Both the position numbers and the translations under genes were made by a program. This document shows, piece by piece, positions 8,919-17,669 of a DNA stretch of 64,000 nt (position 1 is the stretch's first letter; every line of letters starts with the position of its first letter). Source of the DNA: Syntrophomonas zehnderi OL-4. GTDB taxonomy: Bacteria; Bacillota; Syntrophomonadia; Syntrophomonadales; Syntrophomonadaceae. The notes under the pieces were generated by a model, which was not told where the DNA came from, made no database searches, and saw nothing but the letters and a program-made list of their open reading frames with translations. The stretch lies in NCBI RefSeq assembly GCF_000983115.1, contig NZ_CGIH01000031.1, forward strand, positions 1 through 64,000. The letters are read 5' to 3'.

Positions 8919-9488
8919 TTATTCTTTAGTATATTGCAAAAACCTATTTCTTACCCTTATAGTTAGCGGATGCAGAATCCGTCCTTGTTCCAGGCAGTAG
9001 CGGATGGTCGAATCCAGCCCAAACAACATGGCGCGATCAAGATCCCTTTCGGCCAAGCACTGCAATCTCTGCAGACCTGGAAAATCCCGGCCGGGTTCAA
9101 TCATATCGGCCAGAAAAATAATCTTGTCCAGGGCAGACATCTCCAAGGCACCCAGGGTATGCACCTTTACAGCCTGTAGTATCTCGGTGTCATCGATTCC
9201 CAGTTCCGTCTCCAGCAGATATGCACCAACGGGCGCGTGCAGCAAATCAGGTATGCAGGTGTCAACCTCATCCTCCAGTAAAAACTGCGCCCGGGCAATG
9301 GTCAACAACTCGGAACCATCCAAACCCTTGGCATAATCATGCAAAAGGCCGGTAATATAAGCCTTGTCAGGATCAACGCCGTAACCTGAGGCCAGTTCCC
9401 GAGCTACCCGGGCCACTTCCAAACTATGCTGCAAACGGCGGGAAGACAGTCGATTTTCCAGGCGGCTGATAATTTCTGCTTCATTCAT
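8919..9488 (-). CDS. yqeK: HD-domain diadenosine tetraphosphatase YqeK
   Basis: HD-superfamily phosphohydrolase of the YqeK family, known to hydrolyse Ap4A symmetrically. Motifs seen: RLQHSLEVARVA (first His), GLLHDYAKG (HD), LLHAPVGAYL, and VKVHTLGALEMSALDKIIFLADMIEPGRD near the end. I place the start at ATG 9488 (MNEAEIISRL); a longer reading would begin inside nadD without a ribosome binding site. It overlaps the end of nadD by 8 nt, implying translational coupling. Confidence 0.93.
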   Translation of the reverse strand: MNEAEIISRLENRLSSRRLQHSLEVARVARELASGYGVDPDKAYITGLLHDYAKGLDGSELLTIARAQFLLEDEVDTCIPDLLHAPVGAYLLETELGIDDTEILQAVKVHTLGALEMSALDKIIFLADMIEPGRDFPGLQRLQCLAERDLDRAMLFGLDSTIRYCLEQGRILHPLTIRVRNRFLQYTKE

Positions 9489-10116
9489 ATGTCTCACCGT
9501 TAATGTCCTGATATAAACAATTTTCCTTAATATATTTCTCAACCTGGGATGGCAGAAGATACTTTACGGTTTTGCCAACGGCAACCCGCCTGCGTATATC
9601 CGAAGAAGATATCTCCAGAGCCGGAATATACAAAAACTCGATTCGCTCCCATATTTCAGCCGGTACAGATTGAAAACAGGCGGCGTTTTTATCCAGCTCA
9701 TACCCCGGTCGGGTTACAACTATAAACCGGCACAAGGTCAGCAGCCTGTCCAAATCCTTCCAGGTATAGATGATCTGGAGCGCATCTATGCCAATTATAA
9801 AATAAATCTTTATACCTGGATAGGTTTGCAGGTAGTGAGTAATGGTATCTACTGTGTAAGAATAACCAGCCCGTTCCAATTCAATCGGGGAAACGGAAAA
9901 ATCCGGGTTATCCTCAATAGCCAGTTCCACCATCCGATACCGATGGTTGCTTTCCAATATCCCTTGCAGGTCTTTATGGGGAGGACGAGCCGCAGGGATA
10001 AAGATAAGCTCGTCCAATTTAAAATCCTCACGTGCCCATTCTGCAGCCAGCAAATGACCATTATGGATCGGATCAAACGTCCCACCCAGGATTCCGATTG
10101 TCCGGCCGGTTTCCAT
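9481..10116 (-). CDS. nadD: Nicotinate-nucleotide adenylyltransferase
   Basis: Transfers AMP to nicotinate mononucleotide in NAD synthesis. The nucleotidyltransferase signature GGTFDPIHNGHLLAAEWA is at residues 10-27, the substrate segment FIPAARPPHKD follows, and ISSSDIRRRV sits near residue 175. 211 aa is typical. First gene of the nadD-yqeK-rsfS group; the divergent gene at 10,282 is separated by 165 nt that must hold both promoters. Confidence 0.96.
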   Translation of the reverse strand: METGRTIGILGGTFDPIHNGHLLAAEWAREDFKLDELIFIPAARPPHKDLQGILESNHRYRMVELAIEDNPDFSVSPIELERAGYSYTVDTITHYLQTYPGIKIYFIIGIDALQIIYTWKDLDRLLTLCRFIVVTRPGYELDKNAACFQSVPAEIWERIEFLYIPALEISSSDIRRRVAVGKTVKYLLPSQVEKYIKENCLYQDINGETYE

Positions 10117-10281
10117 AAATGCCTCCTCTACCTAGTTAAGACTGATAAAAACCTAAAACTAATAATACCCATTGCCAATAGAAATTGCAAATAACTGTAT
10201 AGTCATTGAATCAAAAGTCAAAATGGATTAAGCTTTTAGCTAGTGCTGCTAGTTCTATTAATCCGGTCAGGGAGGAGCCCC

Positions 10282-10902
10282 ATGTCAAAAGAAATAACTC
10301 TGGTTTTTAACAATGAAGGTTTGCGCAGTTATATTGAAGTAGACCTCTGTGCTGAATGCCCCCGGCAGGATGATAAAGGCTGCTGTGGTTTCTATTCCCC
10401 GGTCTTTTATTCTGCTGATCTGGCTTATTTGATTATTAATAAACCCGATTTAATCGACCGGATTTTCAGCTTGGAACGATTGACCATCCTGGATCATTCG
10501 GTTACAGTCAACAACATTCCCGAAGGCAGAAGCTATTACTGCCGCTTTCACAGCAGAACTGAGGGCTGTTTGCTGGATCAGCCTTTAAGAGAGTCAATCT
10601 GCCGCCATTTTGTTTGTTCAGGAATAGCCTGGGAGGATGAAGAGGAACTGGTTGACTGGAAGAATTTTATCAAAGCATTGACTGATTATGAGATTAATTT
10701 AAATCAACGTCTGTCAGAGGCAATGGAGGCGCAGGGCCTGACCCTGCGTGACTCCCGGAGACGTAATTTATATTTGGAACGTCTGGTTCAGCTATACAGG
10801 CAAGAAACCGAACATCTGCCAGATTTTATCTCTAAAATGCCCCGCCAGGAGACATATAAACTGAAACGCACCTTACGTTTTGGGACGGATTGGGAGTTAT
10901 AG
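10282..10902 (+). CDS. Cysteine-rich protein, possible YkgJ-type metal-cluster protein
   Basis: 206 aa from ATG 10,282, which follows GGAGGAG (10,271-10,277). N-terminal Cys pattern CAECPRQDDKGCCGF (about 21-35), then YYCRFH and EGCLL near 88-102 and ESICRHFVCSG near 112-122. This spacing resembles the YkgJ/CxxCxxCC group thought to bind zinc or an Fe-S cluster; the assignment is tentative. The C-terminal third is charged and helical. Its function is unknown to me. It precedes the cysteine synthase-like gene by 54 nt on the same strand, so co-transcription is likely. Confidence 0.6.
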   Translation: MSKEITLVFNNEGLRSYIEVDLCAECPRQDDKGCCGFYSPVFYSADLAYLIINKPDLIDRIFSLERLTILDHSVTVNNIPEGRSYYCRFHSRTEGCLLDQPLRESICRHFVCSGIAWEDEEELVDWKNFIKALTDYEINLNQRLSEAMEAQGLTLRDSRRRNLYLERLVQLYRQETEHLPDFISKMPRQETYKLKRTLRFGTDWEL

Positions 10903-10956
10903 ACATATATTATACAAAGTTAATATATTCATTCAAAAATTGGTGGAGGGAATACG

Positions 10957-11991
10957 ATGGATTGGACAAGAAATTGCCGGATACTTGATAATGTGCTGGA
11001 ATCAATAGGTCAGACGCCTATGATTAATTTAAAAAGGCTTTATCCCGAACTTGATACCAAAATATGTGTAAAATTAGAGTATACTAACCCCAGCGGCAGT
11101 CTTAAGGATCGGGTCGTTTTTGAAATTGTGAGTCAAGCAGAGCGCCGAGGGCAGCTTAAACCCGGTATGATCCTGCTGGAAGGCACCACCGGCAATACAG
11201 GTATAGCTGCCGCCATGGTCGGAGCCACCAAAGGCTACCGGGTAATCATCGTGATGCCGGAAGGTATGAGCGAGGAAAGAAAAAAGACTATTCAGGCTTA
11301 CGGAGCCGATCTGGTTTTAACTCCGGGGGCCGAAACCGATGTCGATCTGGTATTGAAGGAAGTTGCCAGCATTAAAGCTAAATACGGTGATCAGATTTTC
11401 GAGATAGGTCAATTTGCCCGCCAGGAAAACCTCCTGGCTCATTACGATCATACCGGTCCGGAAATATGGGAACAGACCCAGGGCGAGCTGGATGTCTTTA
11501 TTATGAATCAAGGCACCGGCGGAACCGTAACCGGTACAGCCAAATACCTCAAACAGATGAACCCTAGTATTAAAATCTATGTTTCCGAACCGGCTGAATC
11601 ACCCATACTGGCTTACGGGAAAATTGGCCGTCACAAAGTGCAGGGGATTGCTGACGGTTTAATACCGGAAATCCTTGATCTGCAATATATAGACGGCGTG
11701 GTTTTGGTTTCTTCAGATGAATGTATCGCTACCGCCCGGCAGATTGCCCGCCAGGAAGGTATCTTCTGCGGAATTTCATCCGGCTGCAATGTGGCGGCAG
11801 CCCGGAAGGTAGCTGCCACATATCCCGACACAAGGTTTATTGTCACCATGATCAACGACAACGGTCTGCGCTATCTTTCTACCCCTCTGGGCGGAAGTGA
11901 GGGCCAGCATCAGCAACTGGATCGGGTTTATGCCCTGAGTAAAGAAGATAAGGATAAACTGGCCAGATATGAATTAGAAATAATAAAATAG
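10957..11991 (+). CDS. Cysteine synthase family PLP enzyme
   Basis: Fold-type II PLP enzyme of the CysK/CBS group, likely making cysteine from O-acetylserine (or serine) and sulfide. Visible: IGQTPMINLKRL, then NPSGSLKDR with the PLP Lys (about 50), the substrate loop GTTGNTGIA (about 75-83), the phosphate-binding GTGGTVTGTA (about 185), and GIFCGISSG near 273. The usual PSGSVKDR reads SLKDR here. A C-terminal 30-residue tail after the STPLGG region is slightly longer than in CysK. GTGGAGG precedes ATG 10,957. It shares a strand with the Cys-rich protein upstream and may work with it, but that is inference. Confidence 0.88.
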   Translation: MDWTRNCRILDNVLESIGQTPMINLKRLYPELDTKICVKLEYTNPSGSLKDRVVFEIVSQAERRGQLKPGMILLEGTTGNTGIAAAMVGATKGYRVIIVMPEGMSEERKKTIQAYGADLVLTPGAETDVDLVLKEVASIKAKYGDQIFEIGQFARQENLLAHYDHTGPEIWEQTQGELDVFIMNQGTGGTVTGTAKYLKQMNPSIKIYVSEPAESPILAYGKIGRHKVQGIADGLIPEILDLQYIDGVVLVSSDECIATARQIARQEGIFCGISSGCNVAAARKVAATYPDTRFIVTMINDNGLRYLSTPLGGSEGQHQQLDRVYALSKEDKDKLARYELEIIK

Positions 11992-12105
11992 CAGCCAGAC
12001 GATCCCAACATCCTGCGCGTAGCGCAAAGTAAACCCAGATAACACAAATCATCAGGATTCCCGCGGATTATCATTGAGGGTTTAGAATTGGGTTAATATT
12101 TTTTG

Positions 12106-13365
12106 TTATCTAATTTGACCATCGCCATAGATGACAAATTTGGTGGTGGTGAGTTCGCGTAATCCCATGGGACCCCGGGCATGCAGTTTTTGCGTGCTTA
12201 TCCCCATCTCGGCCCCGAATCCAAAAACATTCCCATCGGTAAACCGTGTAGACGCATTGGCATATACGGCGGCGGCATCTACCCCGGCCATAAAACTGCG
12301 CACCGCATTGTAATTGTCACTGATAATCGCTTCACTATGCCCGGTTCCGTATTGATTGATATGGTCGATGGCTTCATCCAGACTGTCAACTATTTTCACG
12401 GCCATGATCAGATCCAGATATTCTGCCGACCAATCCTCTGGAGTCGCTTCTATTAGTCCAGGAACTATCCGGCGGGTTTTTTCGCAGCCTCTAATTTCTA
12501 CTCCGGCTTCTTGGAGAGCTTTTATTATTCCCGGCAAATACGCCTGGGCTGCTGCCTGATGAACCAACAATTTTTCGGCTGCGTTACATACCGAGGGTCT
12601 TTGTACCTTGGCATTTAAGACGATGGGCAGAGCTTTCTCGTAATCGCCATATTCGTCAACATAAACGTGACAGTTGCCCATTCCAGTCATAATAACCGGC
12701 ACCGTAGCATTATCCAGCACGGCTTTTTTTAAGCCTTGGCCTCCGCGCGGGATCAATACATCCAAATAATCATGCATCTTCATCATAAACACAGCCGCTT
12801 CGCGATCCTCACTGTCCACCAGTTGAATGGCACCATCCACAATACCGGCCTGCGTAGCTGCCGCCGAGATAATCCGGGCGATGATACGGTTGGAATTTAA
12901 GGCTTCTTCTCCCCCGCGCAGGATAATCGCATTCCCTGATTTCAGGCACAAACCAGCCGCATCAGCGGTAACATTGGGCCGGGATTCATAGATTATGCCG
13001 ACAACCCCAATCGGTGTTCTGATTCGTCCGATATCCAGCCCGTTGGGGCGACGGGTCATCTCCAGCATTTCCCCTATCGGATCCGGCAGAGCCGCTATTT
13101 CCCTTAACCCTTGGGCCATATCATGGATACGGCTTTCATTTAAGGTAAGACGCTCCAGGAGCGCGCTGGTTAAACCCTGCTTGCGCCCTGCTTCCAGATC
13201 AATTTTATTGGCAGTAATAATTTCCTGCCCGTGCGCTTCCAATTGATCAGCCATTGCATACAGAGCTTCATTTTTTTTATGCGTTGGTGCTGTAGCCAGG
13301 AAGCGAGCCGCCCGCCTGGCCTTTCTGCCCTGGGCAATTAAAATAGTTTCCAACTCGGTTTGCAT
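12106..13365 (-). CDS. proA: Gamma-glutamyl phosphate reductase
   Basis: NADPH-dependent second step of proline synthesis, giving glutamate semialdehyde. Aldehyde dehydrogenase fold of 419 aa; GVVGIIYESRPNVTADAAGLCLKSGNA lies near 120-147 and the catalytic Cys is in RPSVCNAAEKL (about 255). C-terminal RFTDGNVFGFGAEMGIST and GPMGLRELTT are characteristic. AAGGAGG stands just before the ATG. It follows proB by 14 nt in an operon. Confidence 0.97.
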   Translation of the reverse strand: MQTELETILIAQGRKARRAARFLATAPTHKKNEALYAMADQLEAHGQEIITANKIDLEAGRKQGLTSALLERLTLNESRIHDMAQGLREIAALPDPIGEMLEMTRRPNGLDIGRIRTPIGVVGIIYESRPNVTADAAGLCLKSGNAIILRGGEEALNSNRIIARIISAAATQAGIVDGAIQLVDSEDREAAVFMMKMHDYLDVLIPRGGQGLKKAVLDNATVPVIMTGMGNCHVYVDEYGDYEKALPIVLNAKVQRPSVCNAAEKLLVHQAAAQAYLPGIIKALQEAGVEIRGCEKTRRIVPGLIEATPEDWSAEYLDLIMAVKIVDSLDEAIDHINQYGTGHSEAIISDNYNAVRSFMAGVDAAAVYANASTRFTDGNVFGFGAEMGISTQKLHARGPMGLRELTTTKFVIYGDGQIR

Positions 13366-13379
13366 TTTTTACCTCCTTA

Positions 13380-14507
13380 TCAATGTTTAACCCAAAGGTT
13401 ATCTCTATGGATTACCTCATCATAGTCCTTCGATCCCAGCATCTGTTCAATTTCACCAGATTTTTTACCGGCAATCAGGCGAATTTCATCGGCACTGTAA
13501 TTAGTTAATCCGCGGGCAATCTCCTGTCCATCAAGGGTTTCCACACCCACGACCGTACCCCGCTCAAAATCGCCCTCAACGGCGGCTATACCTGAGGAGA
13601 GCAGGCTTTTGCCCCGGTTTACCAAGGCTTGTTCAGCGCCCGCATCCACCTTAATCGTTCCATGCTGCATAGAACCAAATGCCAGCCACTTTTTACGGGC
13701 CTGCATTTTTTCTTCCCGAGGCACAAAAACCGTCCCCAGTTCTTCACTGGCAAAAATACGCCGAATTACATTTTTCTCAGCCGAGTTGGCAATCACCATC
13801 GGTATCCCAGCCGCCATACAGATGTCGGCGGCTTTTAATTTGGTAAGCATCCCGCCGCTGGCAAAGGTATTGCCGCGAGAAGCTGCGTTGACACGCATTT
13901 CAGGAGTTACCTCAAAAACTTCACTCATAAGGCAAGCCGATTTATGAACGCGCGGGTCACTATCGTACAAGCCGTCAACATCTGACAGGATGATTAACAA
14001 ATCGGCGTTCACGATTCCCGCCACCATCGTAGAAAGCGTGTCATTATCACCGATTTTAATTTCCTCCACCACAACCGTATCATTTTCATTAATTATTGGG
14101 ATAACCTTCATCTTCAAGATAGCCAAAAGGGTACTGGTAGCATTCAGATAGCGTATGCGCTCATCCAGATCCTCGCGGGTAAGCAAGACCTGAGCTACTG
14201 TCTTGCCATACTCAGCAAAGAATTTTTCATACATATGCAGCAGCCGTCCCTGCCCAATTGCTGCCAGGGCTTGCTTCTCCGGCAGGGTTTTCGGAATCCT
14301 TTTTAGCCCCATACTATTGGCTCCGGTTCCCACTGCCCCCGAGCTGACCAGAATAACTTCAATATCCCGGTTGTGCAAATCAGCCAGTTCCCTGACCAAC
14401 CTTTCCATACGCTCCAGATTCAACTGTCCGTTGCCATATGTAAGGGTACTGGTTCCCACCTTAACCACTACCCGGCGACACTTTACAAAACTATCCCGTA
14501 TATTCAT
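13380..14507 (-). CDS. proB: Glutamate 5-kinase
   Basis: Phosphorylates glutamate in the first step of proline synthesis. Amino-acid kinase domain with VVVKVGTSTLT at the N-terminus, LVSSGAVGTG, NENDTVVVEE, GDNDTLSTMVA and LSDVDGLYD, then a C-terminal PUA domain (about 275-370, starting GTIKVDAGAEQAL). I use ATG 14,507 (MNIRDSF), which follows AGGTGAG; the longer reading has no ribosome binding site. A small palindrome lies just upstream (14,529-14,552). Confidence 0.96.
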   Translation of the reverse strand: MNIRDSFVKCRRVVVKVGTSTLTYGNGQLNLERMERLVRELADLHNRDIEVILVSSGAVGTGANSMGLKRIPKTLPEKQALAAIGQGRLLHMYEKFFAEYGKTVAQVLLTREDLDERIRYLNATSTLLAILKMKVIPIINENDTVVVEEIKIGDNDTLSTMVAGIVNADLLIILSDVDGLYDSDPRVHKSACLMSEVFEVTPEMRVNAASRGNTFASGGMLTKLKAADICMAAGIPMVIANSAEKNVIRRIFASEELGTVFVPREEKMQARKKWLAFGSMQHGTIKVDAGAEQALVNRGKSLLSSGIAAVEGDFERGTVVGVETLDGQEIARGLTNYSADEIRLIAGKKSGEIEQMLGSKDYDEVIHRDNLWVKH

Positions 14508-14528
14508 AAACTCACCTCTAAATAAACA

Positions 14529-14552
14529 GCACAAGAGAACTGTCCCCTTGTG
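14529..14552. repeat. Short palindrome related to the repeat at 187-242
   Basis: GCACAAG and CTTGTGC flank AGAACTGTCC. The core ACTGTCCCCTTG resembles ACCGTCCCCTTG of the repeat at position 187. It lies between obgE (upstream) and proB on the minus strand. Confidence 0.5.
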
Positions 14553-14583
14553 CGTCCCCCTTATGTCCTTGCGTTTTTTTTAA

Positions 14584-15846
14584 CTACTGGCTGTATTCGA
14601 ATTCCAGTTCACAGATTTTGACGGTGTCTCCATTTTTGATCCCCTTTTCCCGGAGGGCATCTTCCAGACCCATGCGTTCAATGGTGCGTTGGAATCTCTG
14701 CAAAGAGTCGTCCTGATCTAAATTGGCCATTTTGACCAGGTTTTCAATGCGTTTACCGGTCACCTCATAGATCCCGTTGACGATATTAATCTCAAAAGGC
14801 ACTTCGTCATCGTAACGATGAATAACCTTGATATCAGTAAAAACCGGCTCTGGTTTTGGAATAAGCTTGAGCAGCTCATAGGTTTTATCCATTAATTCCT
14901 GCACACCATTGCCGGTTGCGGCAGATATTTTAAAAAAGCGCTCCTTATACTGTTCCTCTAGAACCCGGCAATTTTCTTCGGCCCCCGGAATATCCATCTT
15001 GTTAGCTACGACCAGAAAAGGTCTTTGGGCCAGTTCCGGATTATACAGGGCCAGCTCATTTTGCAGTGTATAAAGGTCTGACATCACGTCCCGGCCATCC
15101 ACCTGGGCGGCATCCAAAATATACAGCAACAATCTGGTTCTTTCAATATGCCTTAAAAAATCATGCCCCAGACCTACACCTTGGTGAGCTCCTTCAATTA
15201 AACCGGGAATATCAGCTATAACAAAGGAATCATGATCCCGGGTTGATACCACCCCCAGATTGGGCACCAAGGTAGTAAAAGGATAGTCTGCAATTTTGGG
15301 GCGGGCAGCGGATACCTGGGAAATGAGCGTTGATTTACCCGCGTTAGGGAAACCCACCAATCCTACATCAGCCAGCAGTTTAAGCTCCATACTGATCCAG
15401 CGTTCCTGGCCTGGTTCCCCGTTTTCGGCCATGGCAGGGGCTTTATGGGTAGCATTGGCAAATCGGCTGTTGCCTTTGCCGCCGCGACCGCCTTTGGCAA
15501 TAATCGCTTCCTGTCCGGCTGCGGTCAAATCAGCCAGTATCTCCCCATTATCATCGTCTTTTATAATCGTTCCTACCGGTACTTTTACGATCAGATCCTC
15601 ACCCCAGGCACCATGCTGATTTTTACCTTTTCCGTGGGTACCGCGTTCGGCCTTAAAGTGTTTGCGGTATTTAAAATCCATCAAGGTGGTCAAGCCCTCA
15701 TCGGCCACAAATATAACGTTGCCCCCCCGGCCTCCGTCTCCGCCAAAGGGACCTCCCATTGACACATACTTCTCGCGGCGAAAAGCCACACAGCCATTGC
15801 CGCCATCCCCGCCTTTTACATATATCTTGGCATGATCAATAAACAT
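14584..15846 (-). CDS. obgE: Obg-family GTPase, ribosome assembly and stress
   Basis: Essential GTPase linked to 50S assembly and, in Bacillus, to sporulation entry. The glycine-rich Obg domain covers about 1-158 (GGDGGNGCVAFRREKYV at the start). The G domain has GFPNAGKSTL (G1), DIPGLIEGA (G3) and NKMD (G4). The C-terminal OCT domain covers about 340-420. 420 aa is standard. It starts 4 nt after the spo0B-like gene, so the two are coupled as in Bacillus spo0B-obg. Confidence 0.97.
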   Translation of the reverse strand: MFIDHAKIYVKGGDGGNGCVAFRREKYVSMGGPFGGDGGRGGNVIFVADEGLTTLMDFKYRKHFKAERGTHGKGKNQHGAWGEDLIVKVPVGTIIKDDDNGEILADLTAAGQEAIIAKGGRGGKGNSRFANATHKAPAMAENGEPGQERWISMELKLLADVGLVGFPNAGKSTLISQVSAARPKIADYPFTTLVPNLGVVSTRDHDSFVIADIPGLIEGAHQGVGLGHDFLRHIERTRLLLYILDAAQVDGRDVMSDLYTLQNELALYNPELAQRPFLVVANKMDIPGAEENCRVLEEQYKERFFKISAATGNGVQELMDKTYELLKLIPKPEPVFTDIKVIHRYDDEVPFEINIVNGIYEVTGKRIENLVKMANLDQDDSLQRFQRTIERMGLEDALREKGIKNGDTVKICELEFEYSQ

Positions 15847-15850
15847 CGGT

Positions 15851-16306
15851 TCACTCCTTAGCTAAGCTGATCTTACGAGGGTTTTCCTCCCAGTCTTCAC
15901 AGGAGAATAGGAGGTCAATCCCCGGGGCTTGCTCATAGATGGATAGATAAACGACCGTCTCATCATCACCCTTAAAATTCAGCTCGGTTTGCATTGCTGC
16001 TATACTATGGAAGGGCTCGTTATGTTCTTTCATCATTTCTAATGACGTAATTTCTAAATCTTCGTATGTAAGTATAATTCCCAAATCCTTAACCATTAAA
16101 AGCTGTTCATAAAAGTACAGCGCGGCTTCAGCATTAAGACTTTCAAAAATGATCCTCTCCTGGTTTAGCTCCGCGATTATTGCACTAACATACCCAGCCA
16201 GCCGTTTTTCCAGCCCCAGATCTATATAACCGCTTATTACCTGCAGGTGATTGGCAAAATCATGCCGCATCCTTCTAAGAAGGCCTACCATTTGTTCAGC
16301 ATCCAT
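15851..16306 (-). CDS. spo0B: Spo0B-like phosphotransferase
   Basis: Likely member of the Spo0B/SpoOB-type alpha-helical histidine phosphotransferases, which in Bacillus pass phosphate from Spo0F to Spo0A. The N-terminal RRMRHDFANHLQVISGYIDLG carries the H-box-like His (about 16). The remainder is diverged and short (151 aa against about 190 in Bacillus). ATG 16,306 is preferred because AGGGG lies 7 nt upstream; ATG 16,312 overlaps that site. Position directly before obgE supports the name. A terminator separates it from rpmA, so it should have its own promoter in 16,307-16,545. Confidence 0.75.
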   Translation of the reverse strand: MDAEQMVGLLRRMRHDFANHLQVISGYIDLGLEKRLAGYVSAIIAELNQERIIFESLNAEAALYFYEQLLMVKDLGIILTYEDLEITSLEMMKEHNEPFHSIAAMQTELNFKGDDETVVYLSIYEQAPGIDLLFSCEDWEENPRKISLAKE

Positions 16307-16354
16307 AAACATTCCCCTTTAAGCTATTTTAGCTTCTTTCTGACCAGTCGTGGC

Positions 16355-16545
16355 CGGAGGTCACAACCTTAATAGCTGCCGCAAGTCAACATGTTGCCGC
16401 GTTATCCGCATCCCTTAGTTCTGCAAAATGGTTCTTATATAAGGTTGATTGCCCATCTGGCAAATATTTTATTAAAAAGTCTGTGTAAATCTGTCTGCCT
16501 GGGTTATCTGTGTCTATTAAAAATCAATTTTCTAACTAAATCATA
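16355..16545. repeat. Dispersed repeat words in the spo0B-rpmA gap
   Basis: This 286-bp gap has no gene. CACAACCTTAATAG with the following CAAG..AACATGT resembles 56,408-56,440. TTATCTGTGTCTATTAAAA near 16,504 resembles 54,167-54,182 and 22,550-22,590. It must also contain the spo0B-obgE promoter. Confidence 0.5.
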
Positions 16546-16546
16546 A

Positions 16547-16573
16547 CAAAAACCCCTGGATTACTCCAGGGGT
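16547..16573 (-). terminator. Rho-independent terminator after rpmA
   Basis: On the minus strand CCCCTGGA pairs with TCCAGGGG around a 4-nt loop, followed by TTTTTGTT. It ends the rplU-prp-rpmA transcript. Confidence 0.9.
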
Positions 16574-16598
16574 AAGCTTTGACGATCAGTTCTGCAAT

Positions 16599-16895
16599 TT
16601 ACATAGTCAGGCTTTCTTCTAAAGGGTAAACACTAACCTGTTTTTTGGTTTTGCCTTTTCTTTCGAATTTAACCTTGCCATCTATTACTGCAAATAGGGT
16701 ATCATCACGGCCAATCATAACGTTATTGCCGGGATGGATCTTGGTTCCTCTTTGGCGAACCAGTATGTTACCAGCTCTGACGACCTGACCATCGTATCTT
16801 TTAACACCCAGGCGCTTGGATTCGCTGTCGCGTCCGTTTTTGGAGCTTCCCACACCTTTTTTATGAGCAAAAAGCTGCAAATTAATCTTGTACAT
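16599..16895 (-). CDS. rpmA: Ribosomal protein L27 with Prp-cleaved N-terminus
   Basis: 50S protein at the peptidyl-transferase centre. The Firmicute-type N-terminal extension [10 protein letters not shown] precedes the mature start [14 protein letters not shown]. In Staphylococcus and relatives the LQ-FA type site is cut by the protease Prp, and prp is the gene directly upstream. ATG 16,895 is set by GGAGG 8 nt before it; a GTG nine bases further up is inside that signal. It overlaps prp by 14 nt. An inline terminator follows. Confidence 0.97.
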   Translation of the reverse strand: MYKINLQLFAHKKGVGSSKNGRDSESKRLGVKRYDGQVVRAGNILVRQRGTKIHPGNNVMIGRDDTLFAVIDGKVKFERKGKTKKQVSVYPLEESLTM

Positions 16896-17226
16896 ATTTC
16901 GCACCTCCCTGTATTACTTTAATATAGCGCGGATTGGTTTCCTGCAAAGACCTAAGCCCTGCCTCCATAGTGGTAAGTATAATCTGGGCATTGGCCATGT
17001 CCTCTTTTTTAATATCCAGAGGTAATTGGCATGATAACCAACCATCTTTCTCCTGGTATATGGGGGGATGGGTCAAGTGCTTCTGTAAGCCGATAAGGGC
17101 TGTACCGGTAATAGCCGATACGCCGGCACAATATATATCCCTGCCTGCCCGAGCATATCCCGCATGGCCTTCAGCCTTAAAACCCACTATATTTTCGCCA
17201 TCGTAAATAATATTAACAGTGACCAT
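16882..17226 (-). CDS. prp: Ribosomal-processing cysteine protease Prp
   Basis: Protease (YsxB/DUF464) that removes the L27 N-terminal extension. Catalytic residues are visible as EGHAGYA (His about 22) and [10 protein letters not shown] (Cys about 34). 114 aa is typical. It sits between rplU and rpmA, overlapping rplU by one base and rpmA by 14, so all three are co-translated. Its substrate site is present in the neighbouring L27. Confidence 0.95.
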   Translation of the reverse strand: MVTVNIIYDGENIVGFKAEGHAGYARAGRDIYCAGVSAITGTALIGLQKHLTHPPIYQEKDGWLSCQLPLDIKKEDMANAQIILTTMEAGLRSLQETNPRYIKVIQGGAKYVQD

Positions 17227-17540
17227 TAACCTTCGATCTTTTCAATTAGAATCCTGGTATAGGGCTGGCGATGACCCTGTTTCTTACGCATATTCTTTCT
17301 TTTTTTGTACTTGTATACCGTAATTTTCTTGCCCCGGCCCTGTTCAACTACTTTGCCAACGATGCTGGCCCCGGCAACCAACGGATTGCCTATGCGGGTA
17401 CCATTGTCATCCTTTAGCATTAGAACCTGATCCAGGGTAACTTTTTCTCCGACTTCGGCATTAAGTTTTTCTACTAATACCATTTGTCCAACGGCAACTT
17501 TATACTGCTTGCCGCCTGTTTGTACTATCGCGTACATCAA
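17226..17540 (-). CDS. rplU: Ribosomal protein L21
   Basis: 50S subunit protein that binds 23S rRNA next to L20. 104 aa with the signature start [18 protein letters not shown] and the basic C-terminal [19 protein letters not shown]. First gene of rplU-prp-rpmA. GGAGGTG precedes the ATG. A structured leader lies upstream. Confidence 0.97.
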   Translation of the reverse strand: MMYAIVQTGGKQYKVAVGQMVLVEKLNAEVGEKVTLDQVLMLKDDNGTRIGNPLVAGASIVGKVVEQGRGKKITVYKYKKRKNMRKKQGHRQPYTRILIEKIEG

Positions 17541-17564
17541 TACACCTCCACATTTTATAAGACT

Positions 17565-17667
17565 CGCCGGTCATCAGGCAGGACTTGAGCCATTTGAAAG
17601 CCTGAACCGAGCGGTTGCAAAAACGCACAGCCCACGTTAGGTTAACATATTATTCAATTAGCGTCAA
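17565..17667 (-). promoter_or_regulatory. L21 leader with promoter
   Basis: On the minus strand TTGACG (17,667-17,662) could serve as a -35 box. The leader then folds as CGC-T-CGGT with ACCG-GCG and an inner CAGGC/GCCTG (17,565-17,613). Firmicute rplU genes often carry an autoregulatory L21 leader here. Pairing was found by eye, and the -10 box is not clear. Confidence 0.5.
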
Positions 17668-17669
17668 GG

